Assembly: GCA_022820505.1 (NCBI GenBank)
Contig: JAJEFK010000036.1
Coordinates: 1-64,000, forward strand
Length of the DNA stretch: 64,000 nt
Source: Acidimicrobiia bacterium
Lineage (GTDB): Bacteria > Actinomycetota > Acidimicrobiia > Acidimicrobiales > Poriferisodalaceae
Direction of reading: 5' to 3'
In this document: positions 1 to 9,507 of the stretch, piece after piece
How the letters are laid out: every line of letters starts with the position of its first letter
How positions within the stretch are numbered: the first letter of the stretch is position 1
Position numbers and translations under genes: made by a program
The notes under the pieces: generated by a model
The model's database searches: none
Seen by the model: only the letters and a program-made list of their open reading frames with translations
What the model was told of the DNA's origin: nothing

Positions 1-3000
1 GTGAAGGTGAGTGTCGCTCGACCGCTCGTTGGGATCGTGACAGTTCTTGAACCGGCGTTCGGAGCGAAGCCGAATTCGCCGCGTTGCCCGATGGAGACGC
101 TGACAGCGAGGTTGGCAGATGGAGCGGGGATCGCACGAAGATTGAACGTCGCGGCGTTGCCTTCGGATACATCGCCAGCGGCAAAGATGCCAATGTGAGG
201 TTCGGTGGGCTGTGACGTGAGGCCGCTGACCACCAGTGTGAACTTGGTCAGGTGGTTATCGCCGTGGTTGATTTCCCAATCGGTAGTCGCCTCTATCGTG
301 TAATCCCCGGGCTCCAGGACGGCGACAATCTTCGAATCCCTAACAGGTCCACCGTTATCGTCCTCATAGAGCGCAGGCCCACGCAGGGTGCCGTTGCCCT
401 GTCGCAGGTAGAGATACGTGCTCTCCTTGTAGCCGTCGTCGAAGGCGTTCATCTCGATGGTGACCACCCGCGGCTGCGTGATTGAGAACGTGAAGAAGTT
501 GGCGTGGGCGTCTCGGGTGAACGACTTGCAAGCGAGGGTCAGCTCGCTGCTGGTGCTGCCGTCGCCGGTGATCGGATCGGTGCACGGAGCGCCGCCGTCG
601 TCGTCCGACACTTGGACCGTGGCTGCGTCAGCAGTCGATGAGACAACGTAAGCGGGCTTGCCGACCACTCGCATGGCGACCGAGCCGTCGTACTCCTCGG
701 TCGAGTCGTTGAAGGTGGCGAGGGTCAGCGTGGCAGTGCCGGTGGCGGGGATCGTCACCGTCTGTGCGCGGGGGGTGATCCCCCAGTCGCCGTCGGCGGT
801 GATCTCGACAGTTGCGGTGAGCGCCGTCGGCGGCGCGGGATTGGCTGTGAGGGTGAAGACGGCGTTGCCGCCCTCGGTGATGTCGCTGCCGGAGGCGATG
901 CTCACCTCAGACACCTCTGCCAGCCCGCCGGACACCGCCAGCGTGAAGGCACCGGTCTGGCCCGTGGATGCGGTGGTCGCTTCTATCGTGTAGGCGCCCG
1001 CGGCCAGTGATTCGCTGATGCGGGCGTCGGCGCCGGTGCCGCTGTTGTCGTCGGTGTGCAGCGCCACGTCTTTCTGGTTGTTGTAGCCGTTTCGCAGGTA
1101 CAGGTAGCCGTCGACGCTGGAGGAGAGGTCGATCGTCACCGTCGACTGCTGTGGGATCGTGAACGTGTAGTACCGGCTCGACTTCTGGGCGTCGACCGCC
1201 GACGTGCAACTCGACGTCCAGGCGCCCGACACTGTGCTGTCGCCGTCGAGGCGGTCGACGCAGCCGAGCGGCGGCAGCTGCGCGAAGCCGTGCCCCCAGG
1301 TGTTGTTGGGAGAGGGGTTGCCACGCGGCACGGCGTGCGTCTTGAGGTACTCGGTGGTCTGCGCAGCAGTGAACGCGGGGTTCTGCTGTCGGACCAGAGC
1401 AGCCAGGCCGGCGACATGGGGTGCGGCATAGCTGGTGCCGTAGTTGGTGCTGCTCACGGACACATAGCCGTCCGCGCCCACGATGTCGGGCTTGACGCGG
1501 CCGTCGGGAGTCGGTCCCAGACTGCTGTAGGACCGGATGTCGCTGCCGACGGTCGAAGCGGCGCCGACGGCCAACATCCCGCTGTGGGGGCTGTCGGCCG
1601 GGCTGAGCAAACTGTGGCCGGTGGTGCTGTGGGCGAGCGAGCCGAACGTGGCCATCTGGATCCAGCCCGGCGTCGCGCCGCTCATCTTCTTGACCACGAA
1701 CGCGTATGTCCCGGTGTGGGGGGCCGTGAACTCCTTGAACTCGTACGGGACGCTGTTGGGGTCGCCCTTCTGCTCGTCGTTCAAGTTGTCGACCACTTGC
1801 TCCGACGCCGTGCCCGGGTTCTTGACAACCAGCAGCGCCAGGTCCCTGCTCGCTCCGCCCCACGTGTCATCCCAGCGCATGAACACCGCCGGCTTGGTCG
1901 CACCGGCGTTCAAGGTGAACTCTTGGTACTCGTCGCCGGTCGCCCACTCGTGAATATTGTCGTTGTCAGCATCGGTGAACGCGCCGAACCAAGTGTGGCC
2001 GTTGGAGTTGCCGGCCGAGTTCACCCACACGATGCCGTTGTCGGCCGCCCACTTGACCGTTCTCAGCGGACTCGGATTCAGCGGGGTGGTGCCGTCGGCG
2101 GCACCGTGGAAGCTCCAAGAGGTCGAGTGAACGATCACCCCGACGCCCTGGTCCCTCATCCATTCCACCGACCGCTGCATATCGCCCCAAGTGCGGGCAT
2201 TGGAGATGTACAGGTCGGCGTCGGGCGCCACGTCCATCACGGTCGCGGCCACAGACATGCCGTGGCTGTCACCGCCTGCTTTGGCACAGTCGTCGATGTC
2301 GCCGGTCGCCAGGGCCACCGCCTTGTAACAGCGCCCCACCACCGTGGCAGGCAGATCACCGCTGGCCATGGCCGACCGCAAGCCCGTGAAGCCGTCCCTC
2401 GCTGTAACTCCCGACGAGGCGTCGATCACCCCGATCTTGACACCGGCACCGGTGATGCCCGCGTCGTGCCAAGCGTCGGCCAGGTGCGCAGCGACGCCGC
2501 CGCTGGTATAGCGACCCCTGTCCTTGTGCGGCTCGGCGAGCTCCCGGGCCCAAGTGAGACCGGGGATCTGCGCCAGAGCAGCCAGCGCTGCGGGGGGCAC
2601 GAACGCCTCGACATAGCCGTCGAACACATTGCGCACATCGCCGCCAACGGCAGCGATCGCTTGCACTGCCTGCTCCGAGTCGCCGTCGAACGTGATCGAC
2701 AGCCCGACCATCGCGGTGGCGTAGCCGCCGGATTCGCTGGAGTTGCCAGCGCCGCCTTCGCCGCCGACGGCCGACGCCGCGGCGACCGCCAGCGCCGACA
2801 GCCGGGCACCCAAATTGGGATAGGCCAAAGATGCCGCACCGGCCCCCGGGTCGGACTCGATGCCGCCCTCGAGCGTGCCCGGCTCCAGGCCCTCAGTCAC
2901 GTCAGGCCCCGCGTCTTGCCCAGACCCAGCACCGTCACCGGTGGTCTGCGCCGCCACCGCAGGCATCCCCGCACCCAGCACAGCAACCGCGATCATCGCC

Positions 3001-3068
3001 GACAACACAGCAGCACAGGCCGCTCGCATCGGCCGCGTCGGGCGCATTCTCACTGGTCGGAAACTCAT
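1..3068 (-). CDS. Secreted S8 subtilisin-like protease with PPC and Calx-beta domains (3' end outside window)
   Basis: At least 1,022 residues are visible and the reading frame runs off the window at base 1. The N-terminus has Arg residues followed by a hydrophobic stretch, as in a signal peptide. The subtilase triad is visible: Asp in GVKIGVIDAS (about residue 215), His in GGDSHGMSVA (about 268) and Ser in GTSYAAPHVAG (about 545). After the catalytic domain come a PPC-like beta domain (about 600-715, with SRYYTFTIPQQSTVTIDLSS), a Calx-beta repeat (about 720-820), a second PPC-like domain (about 828-952) and the start of another Calx-beta repeat. The start is uncertain: ATG at 3068, 3047 or 3029 are all in frame, and the first two keep the Arg-rich n-region. 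It is transcribed in the same direction as the protease at 3343-7629 but separated by 274 bases. It is likely an extracellular or surface protease; the substrate is unknown. Confidence 0.85.
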   Translation of the reverse strand, partial: MSFRPVRMRPTRPMRAACAAVLSAMIAVAVLGAGMPAVAAQTTGDGAGSGQDAGPDVTEGLEPGTLEGGIESDPGAGAASLAYPNLGARLSALAVAAASAVGGEGGAGNSSESGGYATAMVGLSITFDGDSEQAVQAIAAVGGDVRNVFDGYVEAFVPPAALAALAQIPGLTWARELAEPHKDRGRYTSGGVAAHLADAWHDAGITGAGVKIGVIDASSGVTARDGFTGLRSAMASGDLPATVVGRCYKAVALATGDIDDCAKAGGDSHGMSVAATVMDVAPDADLYISNARTWGDMQRSVEWMRDQGVGVIVHSTSWSFHGAADGTTPLNPSPLRTVKWAADNGIVWVNSAGNSNGHTWFGAFTDADNDNIHEWATGDEYQEFTLNAGATKPAVFMRWDDTWGGASRDLALLVVKNPGTASEQVVDNLNDEQKGDPNSVPYEFKEFTAPHTGTYAFVVKKMSGATPGWIQMATFGSLAHSTTGHSLLSPADSPHSGMLAVGAASTVGSDIRSYSSLGPTPDGRVKPDIVGADGYVSVSSTNYGTSYAAPHVAGLAALVRQQNPAFTAAQTTEYLKTHAVPRGNPSPNNTWGHGFAQLPPLGCVDRLDGDSTVSGAWTSSCTSAVDAQKSSRYYTFTIPQQSTVTIDLSSSVDGYLYLRNGYNNQKDVALHTDDNSGTGADARISESLAAGAYTIEATTASTGQTGAFTLAVSGGLAEVSEVSIASGSDITEGGNAVFTLTANPAPPTALTATVEITADGDWGITPRAQTVTIPATGTATLTLATFNDSTEEYDGSVAMRVVGKPAYVVSSTADAATVQVSDDDGGAPCTDPITGDGSTSSELTLACKSFTRDAHANFFTFSITQPRVVTIEMNAFDDGYKESTYLYLRQGNGTLRGPALYEDDNGGPVRDSKIVAVLEPGDYTIEATTDWEINHGDNHLTKFTLVVSGLTSQPTEPHIGIFAAGDVSEGNAATFNLRAIPAPSANLAVSVSIGQRGEFGFAPNAGSRTVTIPTSGRATLTF

Positions 3069-3342
3069 CGGTCTCGCTCGAACGCCCGGTCTAGATGCCT
3101 TCAGTCACCGCCGCCCTTGCTGTGCGCTGGCGGCAGCGTCATATCTGCACGAACAGAATACCGCTACGGCGAACCCTTGGACAGCAGCGCCGGACGGGGC
3201 AAAGTGAACGCCAAAGCACACGCGTACGCGTTCGAAGCAGCCGCCATCGAGAACGCCGACGAGTTCCAATGGTGATTGCGAGTAGTCAGTCATGATGGCC
3301 GGTCTCGCATCGTTCCCGGCATCTACTGACCCAGCTCGCCTG

Positions 3343-6300
3343 TCAGTCGTTGTCGGTGATGGTGCCGATGCCTTCGCCGTCGGCGACTGCTGCTTGCACC
3401 TCGGAGTACAGGACGACTACGAACGTCTCGTCGCCTTCGGTTCGGCTGTCGTCGACCGCTGCCACGGTGACGGTCTTAGTTGTCTCGCCGGGTCTGAAGG
3501 TCAGCATCCCGTAGGCCTGTTCGAAGTCCGCGAAGGTCGCAGACAACCCAGCCCCGTACGCGGGCCGCGCGTAGTAGTGCACCCACACATACCGGCCGCT
3601 GGCGGGGCTGAGCGTCACGGTGAACGTCAGCGTGCCGCCCTCGCCCGCCGACGCGTCGCTGATCGACAACGACGGAACCGCGTTCACCACCGGAGGCGGC
3701 GGCGGGTCGTCGTCATCGGCCACCGCCACCGCGGCTGTGCCCGCGGTCGCAGAGACGGTGTAGCCGCTGCCGCCGTCGATGGTGACGGTGACCGACCCGT
3801 CGGCCTCGTCGGTGCTGTCGCCGGCCGTGGCGACAGTCAGCGCGGCGCTGCCCGAGATCGGGACCGTGACCGTCCGCGACCCCGGCGACACGCCGAAATC
3901 GCCGGACTGCGCGACCGACACAGTGACCATCAGCGGCGAAGACGGTGCGGGGTCCGCGGTGAGAGTGAATGTGGCGTCGCCGCCCTCAGTCACCCCGCCG
4001 ACGGCCGTGATGCTCACCACAGAGTCCACCACAGGAGGAGGGGGCGGGTCGTCGTCATCAGCCACCCCGACCGAAGCTATGCCCGCGGCGGACGACACGG
4101 TATAGCCGGTACCACCGTCAACAGTCACCGTCACCGACCCGTCGGCCTCATCCGCGGAGTCGTTCACAGTGGCCACCGTGAGCGCGGCTGTCCCCGATGT
4201 CGGGACGGTCACCTGGCGCGTGCCGGCCGCTGCGCCGAAGTCGCCTGTCTGGGCCACCGTGACATTCACTGTCAACGCCGCCGACGGCGCAGGATCAGCC
4301 GTGACCGTGAAGGTCGCATCGCCGCCCTCAGTGACCCCGCCGCCGGCTGCGATGCTGACCTCGGGGTCCACCGCAGGCACAGGCGGCGGGTCGATGTCGC
4401 ATTGCGCCATAGCCTGCAGCGTGCGCACCGTGCGGCCCCAGCGGGCATTGTCGATCCGCGCCTTGACCGCCTGCGCGTCAGCGACAGTCATCGCCGTCTC
4501 GCCAGTGTCCACCCCCAAAGCAGCCAGCACCCGATCCCAGCGCTGCCGATGCGCAGCATGAGACAGCTCGCCGCGCCAGCCAGTCACCTCAGCCACCGTC
4601 ACCGCATCCCACGGCAAAGACGGCACACACACCGTCAGCGGCGCATCATCGTCGGCCACCGCGACCGACGCCGAACCGCTGGTCGCCGACACCGTGTAAC
4701 CGCTGTCGGCACTGAGCGTTGCTGTGACCGACCCGTCAGCCTCGTCTGCGGAGTCATCGGTCGTGGCGATGGTGAGCGTGGCTGTGCCGGTCGTGGGAAC
4801 CGTGACCGTGTGCGGCCCCGGCGGCACGCCGTAATCGCCTGTCTGGGCGACCGCCACCGTCACGTCCAAAGCGGCCGACGGCGCCGGGTCGGCGGTCACC
4901 GTGAAGGTCGCATCGCCGCCCTCGCCGACATCAGCACCCGCCGCGATGCTCATCACAGGCGGCGGGGTGTGGCAGCTCATGGCCGCGTTGATGGGCACCC
5001 AGCCGGGCCATGTCTTGCTGTCGCTTAACGCTCTCACCGCCTCAGGAGTGGTCGAGGCCAGAACACCGCCGCCCGGCGGCGCGGGCATCGGTTCCGCGCC
5101 GAGATACGCCAGGATCTGCCAGAACAGAACCTCGTTGCCGCCGTTGTTGTCGGTGTGCCACGCGAACGCAGCACGAGCCCGCGCTATGGCATCCGCAGTG
5201 TCACACGGCGCATCATCGTCATCAGCCACCGCCACCGACGCCGAACCCGCCATTGCGGAAACGGTGTAACCCGTCCCGGCGCCGATCGTCACCGTCACCG
5301 ACCCATCAGCCTCATCAGCCGTGTCGCCGGTCGTCGACACAGTGAGCGTGGCGGTACCGGTCGTGGGGACCGTCACCTGACGCGAACCCGGCGAAACACC
5401 GAAATCGCCCGCCGCAGTGACCGCCACGGTCACGTCCAACGCTTCCGACGGCGCGGGATCAGCGGTGATGGTCAACGTGGCGTCGTCGCCTTCGTCGATG
5501 TCGGCGCCTGCGGTTATCGATACCTGCGGCCACGGCCCGAAGGTGGGCGACGGGACGAGGTTCGGGGTCGGGTCCGAGGACTTGTGGCCGAAGAACCGCA
5601 GCGACCACGACTCCAGCGCGTTGGCGCCGGCGTTGGGCCGCCGGTCGGCCAGCCGCAGCGTCCAGGTGCCAGCGGGGTCCTCGCCCAGATGGGCCGCTGT
5701 GCCGAAACGGAAGCTGCCAGAGATGCCGCACTCCGACGCCTGCTTGCAGTCGTATCCCGCATACTTGGCGGCCCTGACATCGCCGACCGGCACCGACAGC
5801 CTCGACACGGTGCCTGAGGGGGCTTCCAGCTCCACTTCGAGGTCGCGGAACCACGGTGCGTCCAGCACGAGATGGGCTTCGACGTACTCCACGAAGTCGA
5901 TCTCAGGATCAACAGCGAGATCGGCAGTGACCGTGCTGCCGTCGTCAGGGACCGTCAGCGCCGGTGACAGCGTCGGGGCCGATACGTGCTCGCTGCGGTA
6001 CTCGGGCAGATACCGCCAGTTCTGCGCCAGCTGCACCGCGGCGCCCGCGTCGACGATCCCGAAGCCGTAGCTGTGGTGATACCGGTAGTTCTGCTGGGCC
6101 GCACCATAGACCGCGTCACCGTGCTGCCAGCCTGCGTCGTCGGGGTCGTTGTGCTGCGCTGATGCGGCCAATATCAGCTTCACGTCGCGCCATGACAGGC
6201 TGGCGTCGATGCTTCGCACCAGCGCAGCCACGCCCGACACCAGCGCCGTCGCCGGACTCGACGGAGTGCCCTTGGAGATGAAGTAACGGTCGCCCAATTT

Positions 6301-7629
6301 CGCCTCCACGATGCCGTCGAGCGGCGCGCACACCCACAGACTCGGACCCTCAAGGCTCGTGTTGGACCGAGCGTTCCGCCGGCCCCAATGATCGACGGCG
6401 CACGCAACGACGACCGCGGGATGGCTGCGCTCCTCGGCCAGCGTCGACCACTGCACCAGCCCCGGCGCAGGAAACGTCTTGCCGCCCGACACCACGTTCA
6501 GCGTGCCCCGACCGCCGAAGCCGAGCTCGGCCATCGTGTCGTAGACCTCATAAGCAGGAAGATGCCTCAGACCGCCGCTCTCGTCCTTGTACGGGCGGGT
6601 GTAGTTGGCAGGGCCGTAGCTGCGGTTGACTACAGCGGCTTCCAGCAGCGAGTCCCACACCGGCGCCCACCTGCGCCCCGACTCGATGGCGTCAGGCACC
6701 GAAACGCCGTCCAAGCCGGCGACCTGCAGCGTGAACGAGCCTGTGCTGCGCTCGGCTAGGTACGTCGTCGCCTCGATCGTGTACACCCCCGCAGGCAACG
6801 TACGACTCACCCGTGAGTTGCGCTTGAAGCCGTAGTCGTGAGCGATCCACCCGCCAGACAGCGCGTAGCCGTTGCGCACATACAGATTGGAGCCGCTGCT
6901 TGATTGCAGTTCTATCGTCACCTGCGACTCGGAGTCCAACGTGAACGTGTAGTACTGCGCAGGCGCCGGTGCTCCCCGGTACGACTCGCAACCCGGCACC
7001 CACGCACCAGCCACCGAACCGTCCGCGTCGATCACCTCGACACACGTGCTCCAAGTGTTCGCGTCATCGACAGCGAGATAGCTGTGAATCTCGACTGAGT
7101 TGATGCTCCTCCAGGTCAGCGCAGCCCGAGGAGCGACACCCCGAAAGCCGACAGCGTTGTCACGCGCCGCGATGATGCTCGCCATGGCGGTGCCGTGACT
7201 GCTGTCGGAGCCCACCACCGCCGCCTCGGTCAGCCCCGGCGAGTCAGCCGGATCCATGTTGTCGCGCAGATCCTCATGGCGATAATCGACCGGATAATCC
7301 ACCACCAGCACCGTCACGCCCTCGCCCAGCGTCGCCCCCCACGCCGGCTCGACATTGACGTCGAACACCCCAGCCCTGCTGTCGCTCAGATACCACTGAC
7401 AGCCCGACAAACGATCTCGCCACTTGGCAGGCCTGCCCGTGCATCGGGAGACGGCGTTGGCATGGTGCTGGTCGAGCAGCCCCTCGTCCTGCTGGGTCAG
7501 CTCATACGGGTGAGACACCGGGCCCAACGTCAGGGGGTCAAGCTCGCGGGGCGAGCCGCCCGACAGCACCGCCGCAGCCGCACAGCACACCAGCAACACT
7601 GCTCCGCCGAACCATCTTGCGCGACTCAT
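3343..7629 (-). CDS. Giant secreted subtilase with P domain and five Calx-beta repeats
   Basis: The protein has about 1,428 residues. ATG at 7629 is preferred because GGTGGA lies nine bases upstream; it opens a signal peptide (MSRARWFGGAVLLVCC). Catalytic residues are Asp about 111 (VLVVDYPVD), His about 145 (SSHGTAMAS) and Ser about 456 in SPATALVSGVAALV, where the usual Pro after Ser is replaced. A PPC-like beta domain (about 191-308) is inserted inside the catalytic domain between His and Ser. A P (proprotein convertase) domain follows at about 555-680. The tail alternates Calx-beta repeats (about 702-805, 888-994, 1086-1188, 1203-1307, 1313-1428) with two roughly 80-residue helical segments (about 805-887 and 997-1080). 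The last repeat nearly matches the end of the protein at 22170-26069. It is probably an exported kexin/subtilisin-type protease with a Ca-binding stalk. There is no visible membrane anchor or LPXTG signal. Confidence 0.88.
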   Translation of the reverse strand: MSRARWFGGAVLLVCCAAAAVLSGGSPRELDPLTLGPVSHPYELTQQDEGLLDQHHANAVSRCTGRPAKWRDRLSGCQWYLSDSRAGVFDVNVEPAWGATLGEGVTVLVVDYPVDYRHEDLRDNMDPADSPGLTEAAVVGSDSSHGTAMASIIAARDNAVGFRGVAPRAALTWRSINSVEIHSYLAVDDANTWSTCVEVIDADGSVAGAWVPGCESYRGAPAPAQYYTFTLDSESQVTIELQSSSGSNLYVRNGYALSGGWIAHDYGFKRNSRVSRTLPAGVYTIEATTYLAERSTGSFTLQVAGLDGVSVPDAIESGRRWAPVWDSLLEAAVVNRSYGPANYTRPYKDESGGLRHLPAYEVYDTMAELGFGGRGTLNVVSGGKTFPAPGLVQWSTLAEERSHPAVVVACAVDHWGRRNARSNTSLEGPSLWVCAPLDGIVEAKLGDRYFISKGTPSSPATALVSGVAALVRSIDASLSWRDVKLILAASAQHNDPDDAGWQHGDAVYGAAQQNYRYHHSYGFGIVDAGAAVQLAQNWRYLPEYRSEHVSAPTLSPALTVPDDGSTVTADLAVDPEIDFVEYVEAHLVLDAPWFRDLEVELEAPSGTVSRLSVPVGDVRAAKYAGYDCKQASECGISGSFRFGTAAHLGEDPAGTWTLRLADRRPNAGANALESWSLRFFGHKSSDPTPNLVPSPTFGPWPQVSITAGADIDEGDDATLTITADPAPSEALDVTVAVTAAGDFGVSPGSRQVTVPTTGTATLTVSTTGDTADEADGSVTVTIGAGTGYTVSAMAGSASVAVADDDDAPCDTADAIARARAAFAWHTDNNGGNEVLFWQILAYLGAEPMPAPPGGGVLASTTPEAVRALSDSKTWPGWVPINAAMSCHTPPPVMSIAAGADVGEGGDATFTVTADPAPSAALDVTVAVAQTGDYGVPPGPHTVTVPTTGTATLTIATTDDSADEADGSVTATLSADSGYTVSATSGSASVAVADDDAPLTVCVPSLPWDAVTVAEVTGWRGELSHAAHRQRWDRVLAALGVDTGETAMTVADAQAVKARIDNARWGRTVRTLQAMAQCDIDPPPVPAVDPEVSIAAGGGVTEGGDATFTVTADPAPSAALTVNVTVAQTGDFGAAAGTRQVTVPTSGTAALTVATVNDSADEADGSVTVTVDGGTGYTVSSAAGIASVGVADDDDPPPPPVVDSVVSITAVGGVTEGGDATFTLTADPAPSSPLMVTVSVAQSGDFGVSPGSRTVTVPISGSAALTVATAGDSTDEADGSVTVTIDGGSGYTVSATAGTAAVAVADDDDPPPPPVVNAVPSLSISDASAGEGGTLTFTVTLSPASGRYVWVHYYARPAYGAGLSATFADFEQAYGMLTFRPGETTKTVTVAAVDDSRTEGDETFVVVLYSEVQAAVADGEGIGTITDND

Positions 7630-7639
7630 CGCCGCCATT

Positions 7640-7864
7640 CCACCACACCCGGCCCGGCAGGCCAATCTCTCCCGAGCACTGCGCCACTTCGACATTCACC
7701 CGCTCGACGAATCGACCTCGGTGGGGCGCACGCTGGCAGCGTCGGGCACATCCGATGTCGCCGACGCACACTTCGCCGTGGTCGCCGAACGCCTCGGCAC
7801 GTTCATCCTGTCCACCGACCGCAACGACATGTCGGCACTGAACGCCCGCTTCGAGACCTACTGA
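7640..7864 (+). pseudogene. C-terminal remnant of a VapC-like PIN-domain toxin
   Basis: The frame ending with TGA at 7862-7864 reads as the C-terminal half of a VapC PIN domain: ARQANLSRALRHFDIHPLDE, then TLAASGTSDVADAH, then LGTFILSTDRNDM. These match the family's arrangement of acidic residues (DVADAH and STDRND). No start codon or N-terminal half with the first PIN aspartate is present. The frame abuts the start of the minus-strand protease at 7629, so the 5' part has been lost. The final bases are repeated at 9508-9533 behind the neighbouring ATPase gene. Confidence 0.7.
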
Positions 7865-7865
7865 C
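7840..7865. repeat. 26-bp direct repeat, left copy
   Basis: This is the last codons of the vapC remnant. It is repeated at 9508-9533 with one mismatch (20 identical bases, A/G difference, then CTGAC). The two copies bracket the ATPase gene at 8053-9462. Confidence 0.75.
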
Positions 7866-7961
7866 GACAGTGGCCCATCAGATGATGAACGCCTGCGAAG
7901 CCCACGATGCCGACGTTGACGATTGCCATGATGATGTTGCGGGCGAAAAAGATGGAAAACT

Positions 7962-8008
7962 CACCGCGTTGTGGGGAAAAAACCAGGCAAAATCCCCACG
8001 ACATGGTG
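7962..8008. promoter_or_regulatory. Inverted repeat upstream of the ATPase gene
   Basis: CACCGCGTTGTGGGGA (7962-7977) faces TCCCCACGACATGGTG (7993-8008) across a 15-base A-rich spacer. The inner ten bases pair with one T·G mismatch and the outer four pair perfectly. It lies about 45 bases before the ATPase start in an otherwise A/T-rich stretch. It could be an operator, or a terminator hairpin for the vapC remnant; the sequence alone does not decide. Confidence 0.5.
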
Positions 8009-8052
8009 GATTCTCCTCAATAATTCGCCGCCGAAGGTAGTCTGGGGACGGT

Positions 8053-9462
8053 ATGAAGCACGGAGAGGTACAGCAGCGGCTGAGCGATTCAAACCGGTGG
8101 TGGGCCGACCCCGACGGCTGGGCTAGCAACGACCCCGACCTGAGAAGGGCCGCAGTGGCCCCATTTCGCTACACCACGCAAGCATTGGCCGACCTTGTTC
8201 CCGGCGGCCTGTACACGTTGCGAGGGCCGCGGCGGGTGGGCAAGTCGGTGGCGGTGAAGCAGGCCATCGAGGCACTGATCGCTGGCGGCGCCGATCCTCG
8301 TCTCGTCGTCTACATGTCGGTCGACGGCTGGCTGGCAGATGATCTGGGGAGGCTGGCGGACGCCGCCACCATGCTGCAGCCGCCTGGGCACCGCTGGTGG
8401 TTCATCGACGAGATCACGTCGGTCTCCGACGGGTGGCCGCATCGGATCAAGTGGCTGCGCGACAACGACAGCCGCTTCGGCGACGACACCGTGGTGCTCA
8501 CCGGGTCGTCCGCCACCGACCTCGGCACCGCCGCCGGCACGCTGCTGGGACGACGGGGAGACGCGGCAAGCCCCGACCGGGTGCTGCTGCCGATGGGCTT
8601 CCGGACATTCGCCGGCCTGCGGGCCCAGAGCCGAGACGAGAGCCGCCCCCCGGACGACCTCGGCCCGCTGCCGGTCCGCGACCTCAGCACCGATCGGCTG
8701 CGCGACGCCGCCCACGAAATCGTGCCGTGGCTGCACGCCTTGGTGATGGACTGGGAGGCGTACCTGCTGGCAGGCGGCTTCCCGCAGGCCGTGGCCGACC
8801 ACATCGAGGGCCGCGTCGGCGACTCCCCGCTGCTGCGCAGCCTGCTCGACCTGGTCCACCGCGACGCCCTGCACCGGACGGACTGGACCAGCCTCCAGAC
8901 CGGGGCGCTCTTGCAGCGACTGACCGCAGCACTCGGTTCGCCGGTCAACTGCTCGGCGATCGCTGACGACCTGCGCATGTCGGCCAGCACCCTTCAGCGA
9001 CGCATCACCGCCCTCCAAGAGGCCTTTGTGCTGTGGCCGTGCCATCGCTCCCACAACCTGCAACCCCAATTGCGGGCCCAGGAGAAGCTGTATTTCACCG
9101 ACCCGATCTTCACCCGGCTTGTCGCCAGCGGCGCCGCGGACTCCTCTTTGCTGTCCGAGCAGCAGCTCGGGATGGCACTGCTGCGGGGACTCGAGCGGGA
9201 CGCGCCCGGCAGCTGCCTGGAGTTCGACCGGGTGCTGCACCACCGCAACAAGTCGGGAACCGAGATCGACTTCGTCAGCGCCGGTCTCGGCGGCTGCGCC
9301 ATCGAGTCGAAATACGTCGACGCACGATGGAAACGGGCCACCCGCACCCTGGCAGACTCGCCGTGGCGGGGCATCGTCGCCACCCGCTCGGTGCTCGACC
9401 TCGAAGATCCCGATCTGCTGGCAGTGCCCGCCGCCCTGCTCGCCTGGCTCACCGACACCTGA
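8053..9462 (+). CDS. AAA-family ATPase (DUF4143-type architecture)
   Basis: A 469-residue predicted ATPase. The Walker A motif GPRRVGKS is near residue 57-64 and the Walker B segment RWWFIDEITS near 115-124, followed by the sensor-like VVLTGSSATDL. The C-terminal part contains a winged-helix-like stretch (NCSAIADDLRMSASTLQRRI) and ends in a nuclease-fold-like segment (GTEIDFVS, then CAIESKYVD), as in AAA plus DUF4143 proteins. Their biological role is not established. The gene is bracketed by the 26-bp direct repeats at 7840 and 9508, each within VapC C-terminal-like sequence, and it faces the FAD monooxygenase gene convergently. This suggests it arrived as a unit or was duplicated with its flanks. 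Other relatives in the window are at 18123, 20665 and the pseudogene at 26836. Confidence 0.8.
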   Translation: MKHGEVQQRLSDSNRWWADPDGWASNDPDLRRAAVAPFRYTTQALADLVPGGLYTLRGPRRVGKSVAVKQAIEALIAGGADPRLVVYMSVDGWLADDLGRLADAATMLQPPGHRWWFIDEITSVSDGWPHRIKWLRDNDSRFGDDTVVLTGSSATDLGTAAGTLLGRRGDAASPDRVLLPMGFRTFAGLRAQSRDESRPPDDLGPLPVRDLSTDRLRDAAHEIVPWLHALVMDWEAYLLAGGFPQAVADHIEGRVGDSPLLRSLLDLVHRDALHRTDWTSLQTGALLQRLTAALGSPVNCSAIADDLRMSASTLQRRITALQEAFVLWPCHRSHNLQPQLRAQEKLYFTDPIFTRLVASGAADSSLLSEQQLGMALLRGLERDAPGSCLEFDRVLHHRNKSGTEIDFVSAGLGGCAIESKYVDARWKRATRTLADSPWRGIVATRSVLDLEDPDLLAVPAALLAWLTDT

Positions 9463-9507
9463 GGTTGAGCTCGGCTCGTACGGCTGCTGCACCCCCGCCG
9501 ACCACGA

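Noticed and set aside
1056..3275. Open frame of 739 codons on the plus strand
   Set aside because: It is antisense to the subtilase at 1-3068, whose catalytic triad and PPC/Calx-beta domains are evident.
3105..3293. 62-codon minus-strand frame between the two proteases
   Set aside because: No ribosome-binding site, no domain, composition like random high-GC sequence.
3700..5520. Periodic repeats in DNA that could suggest a CRISPR or satellite array
   Set aside because: They are coding Calx-beta repeats of about 100 residues with diverged sequence, not short identical repeats with spacers.
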